From the NCBI GenBank assembly GCA_020638155.1, contig JACKJB010000001.1, positions 868,001 to 932,000 of the forward strand: a DNA stretch of 64,000 nucleotides. Reading direction: 5' to 3'. A program made the translations under genes and the position numbers. The DNA is from Rhodospirillales bacterium (lineage in GTDB: Bacteria > Pseudomonadota > Alphaproteobacteria > Micavibrionales > Micavibrionaceae). Positions 16,694 through 25,534 of this stretch are shown here, one piece after another. Below the pieces are notes generated by a model, which saw nothing but the letters and a program-made list of their open reading frames with translations, did no database searches and had not been told where the DNA came from. Within the stretch, counting starts at the first letter, position 1; each line of letters opens with the position of its first letter.

Positions 16694-17701
16694 ATGAAGT
16701 TTCTGGATCAGGCGAAAATATATGTTGAGAGCGGTGCCGGCGGCCCCGGCTGCGTCAGCTTTCGCCGTGAGAAATATATTGAGTTTGGCGGTCCTAACGG
16801 CGGGAACGGCGGCCGGGGGGGCGATGTCATATTCGAAGTCGTCAACAGCCTGAATACGCTCATTGATTTCCGGTATCAGCAGCATTTCCGCGCCCAGCGC
16901 GGCCGTCCCGGTGAAGGCCGGGATAAAACCGGCGCAAATGGGGAAAGCTGCGTCATCAAAGTGCCGTCAGGGACGCAGGTTCTTGATGAGGATAAGGAAA
17001 CGGTCCTGCTGGACCTGCTGGAGCCCGGTGAGCGCGTTGTGTTTCTCCGCGGTGGTGATGGTGGATTTGGCAATGCGCACTACAAAAGCGCGACCAATCA
17101 GGCACCGCGCAAGTCCACGCCGGGCTGGCCGGGGGAAGAGCGTGCGCTATGGCTACGACTTAAGCTGATTGCCGATGCGGGGCTTGTGGGTCTGCCGAAT
17201 GCCGGGAAATCGACATTCCTGTCCGCGGTATCCCGTGCCAAGCCGAAGGTTGCGGATTATCCTTTTACGACCCTTCATCCCAATCTGGGAATTGTGAAGG
17301 CCGGAGATACGGATTTTGTGCTGGCCGATATTCCGGGGCTTATTGAAGGTGCACATGAAGGTAAAGGGCTTGGGGACAGGTTCCTTGGCCATGTGGAGCG
17401 GACTTCAGTCCTTTTGCACCTGATCGATATTACCCAGGATAATCTGGCGGACGTTTATCAGACGATCCGGGGAGAGCTTGAGGAATACGGGCATGGGCTG
17501 TGTGATAAGCCTGAAATCATTGCGCTGACTAAATGCGATGCCCTTGGGCCGGAACTTTCGGAGGATCAGGCGAAGAATTTTGAAAAAGCCACGGGGAAGA
17601 AGGCTTTCCGCATATCCTCGGTTGCCGGTGAAGGGACCGATGAAATCTTGTATGCCCTTGCTGCGGAAGTTAAGAAAAGCCGTCAGGCTGCCGCTACTTG
17701 A
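16694..17701 (+). CDS. obgE: GTPase Obg/CgtA
   Basis: Ribosome-associated GTPase for 50S assembly and stress control. In 335 residues it has the glycine-rich Obg fold (residues 1-158, starting MKFLDQAKIYVESGAGG with GGPNGGNGGRGGDV) and then a G domain: G1 GLPNAGKST, G3 DIPGLIEGAHEGKGLG, G4 TKCDALG. It ends soon after the G domain, so it lacks a C-terminal OCT domain, as many alphaproteobacterial Obg proteins do. The rplU-rpmA-obgE order is conserved. Confidence 0.96.
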   Translation: MKFLDQAKIYVESGAGGPGCVSFRREKYIEFGGPNGGNGGRGGDVIFEVVNSLNTLIDFRYQQHFRAQRGRPGEGRDKTGANGESCVIKVPSGTQVLDEDKETVLLDLLEPGERVVFLRGGDGGFGNAHYKSATNQAPRKSTPGWPGEERALWLRLKLIADAGLVGLPNAGKSTFLSAVSRAKPKVADYPFTTLHPNLGIVKAGDTDFVLADIPGLIEGAHEGKGLGDRFLGHVERTSVLLHLIDITQDNLADVYQTIRGELEEYGHGLCDKPEIIALTKCDALGPELSEDQAKNFEKATGKKAFRISSVAGEGTDEILYALAAEVKKSRQAAAT

Positions 17702-17761
17702 CATATCTAAAACATCTCTGCTACTGCTTCTCAATTACCAAAAAAACGGGAGGCACCGGGC

Positions 17762-20413
17762 ATGAGTACCGAAGACAACTTTACCTATCTTAAAGATTAC
17801 AAACAGCCGGATTATTGGGTTCGGCACGTGGATCTGACTTTTGACCTGCAGGACGGGGAAACGTTTGTAACCGCGCGGCTGAAAGTCGAGAAAAACGGGA
17901 CGCATAACCGCCCGCTGGTGCTTGACGGGGAGAAAATGGAGCTGCAATCGGTTGAGGTTGACGGCGTTCCTATGGGCAAAGGTAATAACCTGTCCGAAGG
18001 CTATGTGGTTGATGATGTAAGCCTGAGCCTGCAGCCTGCCGATGATGAATTTATTTTAGAAACACGGGTCCGTATTGAGCCGGAAGCCAACAAGGCGCTG
18101 GAAGGGCTTTATAAGTCCAGCGGTAACTGGTGTACACAGTGCGAGGCTGAAGGATTTCGCCGGATTACCTATTACGTCGATCGCCCGGATAACATGGCGA
18201 CGTTTACGACGAAAATCATTGCTGATGAAACCGAGGCCCCTGTCCTGCTGTCGAACGGCAATATGACGGATCAGGGCAAGACGGCTGACGGGCGTCATTA
18301 TACCGTTTGGGAAGACCCGTTCCCGAAGCCGAGCTACCTGTTCGCGCTGGTCGGCGGGACGCTTGATTATATCGAAGATACGTTTGAAACGAAAAGCGGC
18401 CGGGAAGTCACGTTACGGATTTTCGCCGATGCCAAGGATCTGGACAAACTTGATTACGCCATGGATTCCCTGAAGCGCTCTATGACGTGGGATGAAGAGA
18501 AGTATGGCCGCGAATATGACCTCGACCTGTTTAATATCGTTGCCGTTGACGATTTCAATATGGGGGCGATGGAGAATAAATCGCTCAATATTTTTAACAC
18601 CAAATATGTGCTGGCGAATCCTGAAACCTCGACAGATGCAGACTTTGCCGGTGTTGAAGGCGTGATTGCCCACGAATATTTCCACAACTGGACGGGCAAC
18701 CGGATTACCTGCCGTGACTGGTATCAACTGTGCCTGAAAGAAGGTCTGACGGTTTACCGGGATCAGGAATTCAGTGCCGATATGAATTCACGGGCAGCCT
18801 GCCGGATCAGTGATGTTAAAGTCTTACGCGCGGCGCAGTTCCGTGAAGATGCCGGGCCGGAAATGCACCCTCCCCGTCCTGACCGTTTCCAGACGATCAA
18901 TAATTTCTATACCTCGACAGTTTATAACAAGGGTGCCGAGGTGAACCGGATGCTGGCAACCCTGCTTGGGGAAGAAGATTTCCGCAAGGCGACGGACCTG
19001 TATTTCGACCGGTTTGACGGACAGGCTGTGACAGTCGAGGACTGGGTACAATGTATGGCTGATGCTTCGGGCCGTGATATGACCCAGTTTATGAAATGGT
19101 ATACCGAGGCCGGGACGCCGACGATTAACGCAAGCTGGGACTACGATAAATCCAGCAAGACGTTCAGCCTTACGCTGGAACAGGATGTACCCAAGGCCGG
19201 GTACAAATCCGATGGTGCCCCGCGGCAAATGCCGGTACGGTTTGGGCTTGTCGGCCCGGATGGAAAGGATGTCGTCAATGAGACACTGGAGCTGACCGAA
19301 CAAAGCCAGACCTTCACATTCCCGAACGTGCCGGAAGGATCCGTTCCTTCGCTTTTCAGGCATTTTTCAGCCCCGATTACCCTGAATGCGCCTTATTCGG
19401 ACAGCGATCTGCTGCACCTGATGGCGCATGACAGTGACGGCTTTAACCAGTGGGAAGCCGGAAATAAATACATGATGAATAAAATGCTGGAACAGATTGA
19501 CCGTTATGAGGCCGGTCAGTCTATTGTTGTCGGCAAAGATATCGTCAATGCGTTTGCGACGATCCTGCAACGGACGGACATGGATCCGGAAATGAAGAGT
19601 TCTGCGCTTGGTCTGCCGGGATACAATGATCTGAGCCAAAAGCGCAGAGTGATTGATCCGCAAGCAATTACCGCCGTTACGGACGCTTTTGCCGACGAAC
19701 TCGGCAAGGCTTTGATTGGCGAATGGGCGCGTATTTATGATGAAAACTACAATCCCGGCGCGGCATACGATCTACGTGAATCCGGTAAACGCAGCCTTCA
19801 AAACCTGGCGTTGAATTATCTTACGCGCGGCAACAGGGAAATCGGTTCTTATAACAGTTTCTGGCAATATATGGGCGCCGATAACATGACAGAGCGCTAT
19901 GCCGGTCTCGTCAATATGATGCGGTCTAAAGTTAGCTCCGCCCAGATGGCCTTAACTTCGTTTTATGAGGAACATAAGGATAACGGTCTGGTTGTCGATA
20001 AATGGGTCGCGGCCCAGGTCTTTATGGCTGACGAGAATGCCGCCGACGTGGTTCATAAGCTGAAGCAGCATGAAAGTTACAAGCCGGATAACCCTAACAG
20101 GCTGCGGGCTTTGTATGGCTCCTTTATGGGTAACCCGAAGGGATTTCATGCCGAAGATGGTTCGGGGTATCAGCTGATTGCCGATTTAATTATTGAACTG
20201 GATCAGAAAAATCCGCAAATTGCGGCAGGTTTCCTTCGGGCTTTTGCTGAGTATGAAAGATACAAGCCTGCTTTACGGGATTTGATGGAAGCTAATCTTC
20301 AATATATAGCGGCTAACCTCGAAACACCGTCAAAAGACGTTTCAGAAAAACTGGAGAGCTATCTCGGGAAAAGGACCGTCGATCTTCTGCGGGGCGGGCC
20401 GTCTCCATCCTAG
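17762..20413 (+). CDS. pepN: Aminopeptidase N (M1 metallopeptidase), copy 1
   Basis: Zinc aminopeptidase releasing N-terminal residues from peptides in the cytoplasm. 883 residues. The exopeptidase motif MGAMEN is followed by the zinc motif HEYFHNWTGNR (HExxH) and the downstream Glu in LKEGLTVYRDQEF. The N-terminal beta domain contains the substrate block WCTQCEAEGFR, and a DUF3458-type C-terminal region follows. Length fits gammaproteobacterial-type PepN (about 870). A close paralog lies at 21565-24255, and the two are collinear apart from an insert in the second. The start follows GGGAGG at 17747-17752. Confidence 0.95.
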   Translation: MSTEDNFTYLKDYKQPDYWVRHVDLTFDLQDGETFVTARLKVEKNGTHNRPLVLDGEKMELQSVEVDGVPMGKGNNLSEGYVVDDVSLSLQPADDEFILETRVRIEPEANKALEGLYKSSGNWCTQCEAEGFRRITYYVDRPDNMATFTTKIIADETEAPVLLSNGNMTDQGKTADGRHYTVWEDPFPKPSYLFALVGGTLDYIEDTFETKSGREVTLRIFADAKDLDKLDYAMDSLKRSMTWDEEKYGREYDLDLFNIVAVDDFNMGAMENKSLNIFNTKYVLANPETSTDADFAGVEGVIAHEYFHNWTGNRITCRDWYQLCLKEGLTVYRDQEFSADMNSRAACRISDVKVLRAAQFREDAGPEMHPPRPDRFQTINNFYTSTVYNKGAEVNRMLATLLGEEDFRKATDLYFDRFDGQAVTVEDWVQCMADASGRDMTQFMKWYTEAGTPTINASWDYDKSSKTFSLTLEQDVPKAGYKSDGAPRQMPVRFGLVGPDGKDVVNETLELTEQSQTFTFPNVPEGSVPSLFRHFSAPITLNAPYSDSDLLHLMAHDSDGFNQWEAGNKYMMNKMLEQIDRYEAGQSIVVGKDIVNAFATILQRTDMDPEMKSSALGLPGYNDLSQKRRVIDPQAITAVTDAFADELGKALIGEWARIYDENYNPGAAYDLRESGKRSLQNLALNYLTRGNREIGSYNSFWQYMGADNMTERYAGLVNMMRSKVSSAQMALTSFYEEHKDNGLVVDKWVAAQVFMADENAADVVHKLKQHESYKPDNPNRLRALYGSFMGNPKGFHAEDGSGYQLIADLIIELDQKNPQIAAGFLRAFAEYERYKPALRDLMEANLQYIAANLETPSKDVSEKLESYLGKRTVDLLRGGPSPS

Positions 20414-20480
20414 GCTGGAAAACGGATAGAGCGATCCGGTTTGTCTGGACAAAAACAGGGTTTTTGTCTATAGTGATCCT

Positions 20481-20963
20481 ATGAAAAAAGAAAATGACTC
20501 TAAAAAGTCATGGCTCAGAAAAAAGTTTGATTCTGCGCGTGACACTATTGGAGCCGCAGCGGATACGACCGCTAAGGAAGCCAGGGAAGTTAAAGACGCT
20601 ATCGCAAAAGATTTCGATGAAATTCGAAATGAGGCGGCAGATTTTCTCGACCATCACGGAGACAGCCCTATTAAAACCGGTATCGCAACAGCGTTTAAAG
20701 CCCGCGTTCTGATGTCCACAAAGATTGCGGCGAAGATCGGTATTGCTTCGGGCCCGCTGGCAAAGATTACGGTGCCTGTTTCTTTTGTTGCCGGGATGGT
20801 CATCGGTAAACCGTTAAGCCAGGCCGCAGCTAAACTTTTACGCACAAAGAGCAGCAATGACAATACGCCGCCTGCGGATGGGGTTGACAATAAGGCCGAG
20901 GTTAACGGGACCGATCAGGGGCCGGATATCAAGCCACCACCGGGGCCGTCCGGGCCAGCTTAG
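20481..20963 (+). CDS. Hypothetical protein with amphipathic helices and a short hydrophobic segment
   Basis: 160 residues, family not recognised. The first half is a charged helical stretch (KKFDSARDTIGAAADTTAKEAREVKDAIAKDF), similar in style to stress-related helical repeat proteins. Residues about 75-115 are hydrophobic and glycine-rich (KIGIASGPLAKITVPVSFVAGMVIG) and may insert in a membrane. The tail is a proline-rich disordered end (KPPPGPSGPA). It lies between the two pepN paralogs and its stop overlaps the convergent GNAT gene by 4 bases. Confidence 0.7.
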   Translation: MKKENDSKKSWLRKKFDSARDTIGAAADTTAKEAREVKDAIAKDFDEIRNEAADFLDHHGDSPIKTGIATAFKARVLMSTKIAAKIGIASGPLAKITVPVSFVAGMVIGKPLSQAAAKLLRTKSSNDNTPPADGVDNKAEVNGTDQGPDIKPPPGPSGPA

Positions 20964-21523
20964 GCTTTCTTGCGGATTGCGGTCCAGCTTTCACGGGTGA
21001 TTTCCCACATTTCGGTTTTTGAGCCGCCTTCGCGGTGCTCCAGTTCTTTTGTGCCTATAAACTGCGCCCCGTTCTTTTGTTTGACGCGGCGGGATCCTTC
21101 GTTGGTATGGATGTTCATGACGATCATCCGCTCGATATCCAGATCAAAGAAAATATAATCCTGCATCGCGGTCACGGCTTCGGTCATATAGCCCTGCCGC
21201 CAGAAAGGCTCTGCCAGCCAGAAGCCGCGATTACCTTCTTCCCGTCCATCCACGCGGTAATCGATCACACCAACGGCTTCATCACCGTGATCTTTGACGG
21301 TGATAACCCAGACGATTGACTCGCCTTTTTCCACGGACGGAAGAACGTTGTCACGAATAAAGCTTTCTGCGCCGTCATCCGGGTAAGGCCACGGCACAGC
21401 CAGAGACAGGTTTTTGATGATGTTCCAGTTGTTGAAATATTTCTGGACCGCCGGGGCATCGTCCAGCGTTATCGGGCGCAAAATCAGGCGGTCGGTTTCC
21501 AAGACAGGTGTTTCCATGGACAT
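20960..21523 (-). CDS. GNAT acetyltransferase, RimJ/RimL-like
   Basis: 187 residues with the RimJ/L-type start LETDRLILRPITLDDAPAVQ and the acetyl-CoA-binding region GFWLAEPFWRQGYMTEAV (residues about 98-115), then VMNIHTNEGSRRVKQKNG. Members acetylate protein N-termini or small molecules, and the substrate here cannot be told. It is on the minus strand between the two pepN genes. A second in-frame ATG at 21517 is possible. Confidence 0.88.
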   Translation of the reverse strand: MSMETPVLETDRLILRPITLDDAPAVQKYFNNWNIIKNLSLAVPWPYPDDGAESFIRDNVLPSVEKGESIVWVITVKDHGDEAVGVIDYRVDGREEGNRGFWLAEPFWRQGYMTEAVTAMQDYIFFDLDIERMIVMNIHTNEGSRRVKQKNGAQFIGTKELEHREGGSKTEMWEITRESWTAIRKKA

Positions 21524-21564
21524 AGTTTAGCGGCATACTATGTCTCTTACAAAGGGGATTCACG

Positions 21565-24255
21565 ATGATGCGCACAGATACACCGAAAACCATTCACCTG
21601 AAAGATTACGAGCCGCCGCATTACCATGTCGAGCATATCGATATGACCTTCAAGATTTTAGAAGATCATACCGTGGTGTTTGCTACCAGCAGGATGAAGC
21701 GCGCGGCCAATGGCACTGATAAGCCTATCGTCCTGAACGGGGAGCATCTGGTGCTTAAGGGCGTCAAGCTGGATGGGGTTCTGCTGAGAGACGGCGATGA
21801 ATACAGCATCGATGAAAAATTCCTGACGATCCCCTGCCCGGCGCAGGATGAATTTACGCTGGAGATTGAAACGGAAATCGATCCCGGCGCGAATACCCGA
21901 CTTGAAGGGCTGTACAAATCCGGTGGGAACTGGTGCACCCAGTGTGAAGCGGAGGGGTTCCGGACAATCACCTATTACCCTGACCGCCCGGATGTGATGG
22001 CGACATTCAAGGTGCGGGTTGAAGCGGATAAGAAAACCTGCCCTGTGCTGTTATCGAACGGGAACCTGATCGAGGAAGGCGATGTTGACGGGAACCGTCA
22101 CTTTGCCGTTTGGCACGACCCGTTCCCCAAGCCTTGTTATCTGTTCGCTCTGGTTGCGGGGGACCTTGTCCATATCGAGGATACGTTTAAAACCAAATCC
22201 GGGCGGGAAGTCCTGCTGCGGATTTATGTGCGTGAAGGCGATCAGGGACAGTGCTACTGGGCGATGGACTCGCTTAAACGTTCGATGAAGTGGGATGAGG
22301 ACAAATACGGCCGCGAGTATGAGCTGGACCGTTTTAATATCGTTGCCGTCAGTGATTTTAATATGGGCGCGATGGAGAACACATCGCTGAATATTTTCAA
22401 TACGGCGCTTGTACTGGCCCATCCGGAAACGGCGACCGACAGTGATTTCGAACGGGTCGAAGGCGTGATTGCGCACGAATATTTCCACAACTGGACCGGT
22501 AACCGCGTGACTTGCCGGGACTGGTTCCAGCTGTCCCTGAAGGAAGGGCTGACCGTTTTCCGGGATCAAGAATTCAGCGCCGACATGAACTCGCGCGATG
22601 TGCAGCGGATTGCCGATGTTTCTATGCTGCGCCGCCTGCAGTTTCCCGAGGATGCCGGTCCTCTCGCCCACCCGGTGCGCCCGGACAATTATATGGAGAT
22701 CAATAATTTCTATACCGTAACTGTCTACGAAAAAGGGGCGGAAGTGATCCGGATGCAGCATACGTTGCTGGGCCCTGAAACCTACCGCAAGGCAACCGAC
22801 TTGTATTTCCAGCGTCACGACGGGCAAGCCGTAACCTGCGAGCACTTCGTCAAGTGCATGGCGGACGCATCGGAACGTGATCTGCAGGGGCAGTTCTTTA
22901 ACTGGTACCAGCAAGCCGGAACGCCGGAGCTGAAAGCAACCGGGAGCTATGATGAAAGCGCCCGCCGCTATACGCTGAGCCTGAGTCAGAAAGTCCCCGC
23001 CACACCGGGGCAGACGTCGAAAAAGCCGATGCATATCCCGGTCAAAGTCGGTCTGGTAGGACCGAACGGCGATGATATGGCCCTCTCCCCCCCTAGCCCC
23101 CCCGCAAGCGGGGGGGGAGGAGCGCAGCGACAGGGGGGAAGTACCACAAGCGTTATTCTTGAACTGACCGACGAGCATCAGGATTTTGTGTTCGAGAATA
23201 TCCCGTCCAAACCGGTCCCGTCGATCCTGCGTGGCTTTTCGGCCCCTGTGAAATTGAGCACGGACCTGAGCGAGGATGAGCTGCGGTTCCTGATGGTCAA
23301 TGACAATGACGGATTTAACCGCTGGGAAGCCGGGCAGACTTATGCGCTGCGCATGATTAATGAGATGCTCGACCGGCTGGAGCAAGGCCATAATTACGAG
23401 GTCTGGCCGGAATTCATTGACAGCTACAGCGCCCTGCTCGATCAGGCTTTTGCGCCGGGCGTTGATAAGGCGCTGCTGGCGCAGGCTCTGGCGTTACCGG
23501 ACATCCCGTTTATCGGGCAGTTCCGCCGCCATGTCGATCCGCGCGCGATTTACGAGGTCCGGGAAGCGATTATCACGGCCATTGTCGAGCGTGAAAAAGA
23601 CAAGCTGGAAAAAATCTACAAGGCCAACCGGACCGATGCTGAGTTTAGCAGCAGCTTCCCGGCGCGGGCGCAGCGCAGCCTTCAGAATATTGTGCTCGGA
23701 CTTTTGGGGCGCGATCCGCAAGGCTCTGCCGTTCACATGGCCAAGGCGCAATATGACGGTGCCAACAACATGACCGACCGCGTGGCGGCACTTGCGAGCC
23801 TGGCCGATACGGACAGTGCGGAACGGGAAGCGGTGTTCGGGGATTTCTACGACCGGTTTAAATCGTACCTGCTGGTTATCGATAAATGGTTCTCGCTACA
23901 GGCTATGGCTGTCCGGCCACAGATTATGGATGATATTCGGGCTCTGAAGGCGCATGAGGATTTCACTATGAAGAACCCGAACCGGGTGCGTTCGCTCTAT
24001 GGCGCTTTTGCCATGAACAACCCTGTCAGCTTCCATGATGACAGCGGCAGTGGTTACAGGTTCCTTGGAGATGCGGTGATGGAGTTGAACGCGATTAATC
24101 CGCAGATATCATCGCGCCTGCTGACTCCGCTGCGGGAATGGCGGCGTTATACCCCGGATCGGCAGGAAAAGATGAAAGCCGTGCTGGAGCAAATCCGCGA
24201 TTTACCAGACCTCTCACCGGATGTTTATGAGGTTGTGAGCAAGACTTTAGCTTAG
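21565..24255 (+). CDS. pepN: Aminopeptidase N (M1 metallopeptidase), copy 2, with a repeat-derived insert
   Basis: 896 residues and collinear with copy 1: WCTQCEAEGFRTITYY, MGAMENTSLN, zinc motif HEYFHNWTGNR and LKEGLTVFRDQEF are all kept, so it should be active. Relative to copy 1 it carries about 22 extra residues (SPPSPPASGGGGAQRQGG, around residue 510) between GLVGPNGDD and LELTDE. These are encoded by a GC-rich palindrome at 23081-23140, so a palindromic repeat appears to have entered the gene in frame, at a surface turn of the beta domain before the helical C-terminal domain. The paralogs suggest an old duplication with divergent substrate range. Confidence 0.94.
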   Translation: MMRTDTPKTIHLKDYEPPHYHVEHIDMTFKILEDHTVVFATSRMKRAANGTDKPIVLNGEHLVLKGVKLDGVLLRDGDEYSIDEKFLTIPCPAQDEFTLEIETEIDPGANTRLEGLYKSGGNWCTQCEAEGFRTITYYPDRPDVMATFKVRVEADKKTCPVLLSNGNLIEEGDVDGNRHFAVWHDPFPKPCYLFALVAGDLVHIEDTFKTKSGREVLLRIYVREGDQGQCYWAMDSLKRSMKWDEDKYGREYELDRFNIVAVSDFNMGAMENTSLNIFNTALVLAHPETATDSDFERVEGVIAHEYFHNWTGNRVTCRDWFQLSLKEGLTVFRDQEFSADMNSRDVQRIADVSMLRRLQFPEDAGPLAHPVRPDNYMEINNFYTVTVYEKGAEVIRMQHTLLGPETYRKATDLYFQRHDGQAVTCEHFVKCMADASERDLQGQFFNWYQQAGTPELKATGSYDESARRYTLSLSQKVPATPGQTSKKPMHIPVKVGLVGPNGDDMALSPPSPPASGGGGAQRQGGSTTSVILELTDEHQDFVFENIPSKPVPSILRGFSAPVKLSTDLSEDELRFLMVNDNDGFNRWEAGQTYALRMINEMLDRLEQGHNYEVWPEFIDSYSALLDQAFAPGVDKALLAQALALPDIPFIGQFRRHVDPRAIYEVREAIITAIVEREKDKLEKIYKANRTDAEFSSSFPARAQRSLQNIVLGLLGRDPQGSAVHMAKAQYDGANNMTDRVAALASLADTDSAEREAVFGDFYDRFKSYLLVIDKWFSLQAMAVRPQIMDDIRALKAHEDFTMKNPNRVRSLYGAFAMNNPVSFHDDSGSGYRFLGDAVMELNAINPQISSRLLTPLREWRRYTPDRQEKMKAVLEQIRDLPDLSPDVYEVVSKTLA
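23081..23140. repeat. GC-rich palindromic repeat inside the second pepN
   Basis: A C-run and a G-run flank GCAAGC (CCCCCCC-GCAAGC-GGGGGGG), and outer parts CCCTCTCCCC and GGAGGAGCGCAGCGACAGG follow the pattern of dispersed intergenic palindromes in proteobacteria. It is absent from the paralog at 17762-20413, and its length keeps the reading frame. It translates to a low-complexity Ser/Pro/Gly stretch. Confidence 0.8.
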
Positions 24256-24266
24256 GATATTAACGC

Positions 24267-24494
24267 CAGTCTCAACTTTTTCCTGTTATCATCATCCCCG
24301 CGATGCGGCTACGCCTCATTTATCGGTGGAAATCCGGATTGGAATGATTTGTATAGAGAAATTTGCCGTTAACAAATACCGTCATCCCGGAAAATGCGAA
24401 GCATTTATCCGGGATTTGTGCCGTGATAGAGCGTGTGCCGGTATCAACCCCGGATCAGCTCCGAGATGACGATAACAGGAAAAAGTTGAGACTG
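24267..24494. repeat. 228 bp element bounded by 24 bp perfect inverted repeats
   Basis: CAGTCTCAACTTTTTCCTGT begins the left arm at 24267-24290; the exact inverse lies at 24471-24494, and similarity continues a further 7 bases inward with two mismatches. Inside is at least one shorter palindrome of the GTCATCCCGG type (CCGTCATCCCGGA...TCCGGGA around 24382-24416). It occupies almost the whole gap between the convergent pepN2 and the outer-membrane gene, so it may serve as a two-way terminator. It may also be a small mobile or composite repeat. Confidence 0.7.
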
Positions 24495-24516
24495 ATGTGA
24501 TATTACAATGAGTATA

Positions 24517-25143
24517 TTAGAAAAATTTGCGCATACCTAAGCGCCATTCATGACTGCTATAGTCAAAATCAATACCTCCAAGATCAGGATCGCTGGTTGC
24601 AAAGTATCGATAACCTGTCCAAAGTTCGAACTCTTCCGACAGAGCGAGGTCGATGCCAGCCCCAAGCTGATAAGCAAAACCAGCATCATCGGCAGAACTT
24701 CCGATTAAAACACCTGTAACATCATCTATTGATGCATCGTGATATGCTCCTCCAATACCGCTTGATATAAAGGGTATTAGACGAGTTCCAGTCGGCATAT
24801 GAAGATTGACGTTTAAGAGTGCCGCAGTAACATTTGAATCGCCACCTGTATTAAATGAGCCTACACCATCCACATTGATTGATCTGATACTGGTACTCCT
24901 ATGAGAAAACTCCAACTCTGTCGAAAACCAGTTATTCACTCTAAATCCTAAAGCAGCAGCAAGATTAGCCCCACCTTTGAAATCTACGTCTCCTGCGATC
25001 CCTTGATCATTAAAGCCCGCATTATCAGTCAATGACAGGCCAAGCGCCCCCGAAAAATAAAGGTTTTTTGTATTCTCATTAGCAGACGCATGCTTAAAGG
25101 ACAGACATATAATACAAAGCATTATCAGCAGCAGTTTTTTCAT
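24517..25143 (-). CDS. Outer-membrane beta-barrel protein (OmpA/opacity-like fold)
   Basis: About 208 residues. A signal peptide (MKKLLLIMLCIICLSFKHASA) is followed by alternating short strands (LYFSGALGLSLTDN, FSTELEFSHRS, AALLNVNLHMP, EEFELWTGYRYF) and it ends in Phe (RLGMRKFF), the usual barrel C-terminal signal. This is the pattern of an eight-stranded surface barrel. I start at the ATG at 25143 because GGAG lies just upstream and the signal peptide begins there. Its AT content is slightly higher than that of its neighbours. Role unknown. Confidence 0.82.
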   Translation of the reverse strand: MKKLLLIMLCIICLSFKHASANENTKNLYFSGALGLSLTDNAGFNDQGIAGDVDFKGGANLAAALGFRVNNWFSTELEFSHRSTSIRSINVDGVGSFNTGGDSNVTAALLNVNLHMPTGTRLIPFISSGIGGAYHDASIDDVTGVLIGSSADDAGFAYQLGAGIDLALSEEFELWTGYRYFATSDPDLGGIDFDYSSHEWRLGMRKFF

Positions 25144-25174
25144 TGAGCAACTCCTTGCATATATACAGATATAA

Positions 25175-25417
25175 ATGAAAACGACTGCCAAAAGGACTGT
25201 GGCAGCCGGGGAGTTTTCAACCGTCTAACGAACGGCGCAACGTATTTACGCAAGCGCTATTATATTCCGCCACCTCCCCGACCACAGGTCGAGAAAGCAG
25301 CATCATTGGTAACGGCCCGATGCTGTCGTAGGCCGCGTTAGAGAGGTTGAAAAGCCCCGAGTTCGCAAAACACGAACCTGTTTTCAGGATATGCTATTGC
25401 GACGAGAGATCAAATAA
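25175..25417 (+). pseudogene. Possible decayed small gene (one frame broken by two stops)
   Basis: Starting at an ATG at 25175, one reading frame gives MKTTAKRTVAAGEFSTV, a TAA at 25226, then RTAQRIYASAIIFRHLPDHR and further protein-like sequence, a TAA at 25310, and a final part ending DMLLRREIK at a TAA at 25415. The composition (many Arg/His, few biases) resembles small phage-type ORFs that I half-recognise, but I cannot name a family. It overlaps the inverted-repeat structure at 25206-25359. Low confidence. Confidence 0.3.
25206..25359. other. Structured element with long outer stem
   Basis: CCGGGGAGTTTTCAACCGTC (25206 onward, arm to 25230) pairs with 25336-25359, which ends GGTTGAAAAGCCCCG: about 21 of 24 positions match. 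Inside are further hairpins, CGACC-ACA-GGTCG around 25279-25291 and AGCATC...GATGCT around 25299-25324. The roughly 155-base unit lies between the outer-membrane gene start and rnhB. On the minus strand it would be part of the outer-membrane gene's upstream region. It could be an RNA gene, a leader, or a repeat remnant. I found no match to SRP RNA, RNase P RNA or tmRNA. Confidence 0.5.
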
Positions 25418-25471
25418 AAAATAATATGGAGATTATTAGAAGAGATTGGAATAACAGCGCAGATGAACGAA

Positions 25472-25534
25472 GCTCCTCTCGGATGTCGTCTCCCGTCAAT
25501 CTGGAGATTTCTCGGCTTTGCCTCGAAATGACAC
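25472..25534. repeat. Partial copy of the 72 bp palindromic repeat family
   Basis: Contains GGAGATTTCTCGGCTTTGCC followed by TCGAAATGACA, the same right half as the elements at 56667-56738 and, inverted, 46580-46650. The left half is more diverged (TCTCGGATGTCGTCTCCCG). It sits in the long gap upstream of rnhB. No gene is visible in 25418-25632 apart from this. Confidence 0.65.

Noticed and set aside
22051..23391. 446-codon open frame on the minus strand
   Set aside because: It is fully antisense to pepN copy 2, whose zinc motif and paralog show which strand codes. The antisense product has no family features.
25223..25344. Integron attC site
   Set aside because: GTCTAAC and GTTAGAG are in the right orientation, but the last base breaks the core consensus, the inner L boxes pair poorly and the stem extends far outside the R boxes. 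There is no integrase.
25200..25400. tmRNA, RNase P RNA or SRP RNA gene
   Set aside because: The structured region lacks their invariant sequences, such as the RNase P GAGGAAAGTC block and the SRP GGAAGCAGC-type loop, and no tag peptide is encoded.
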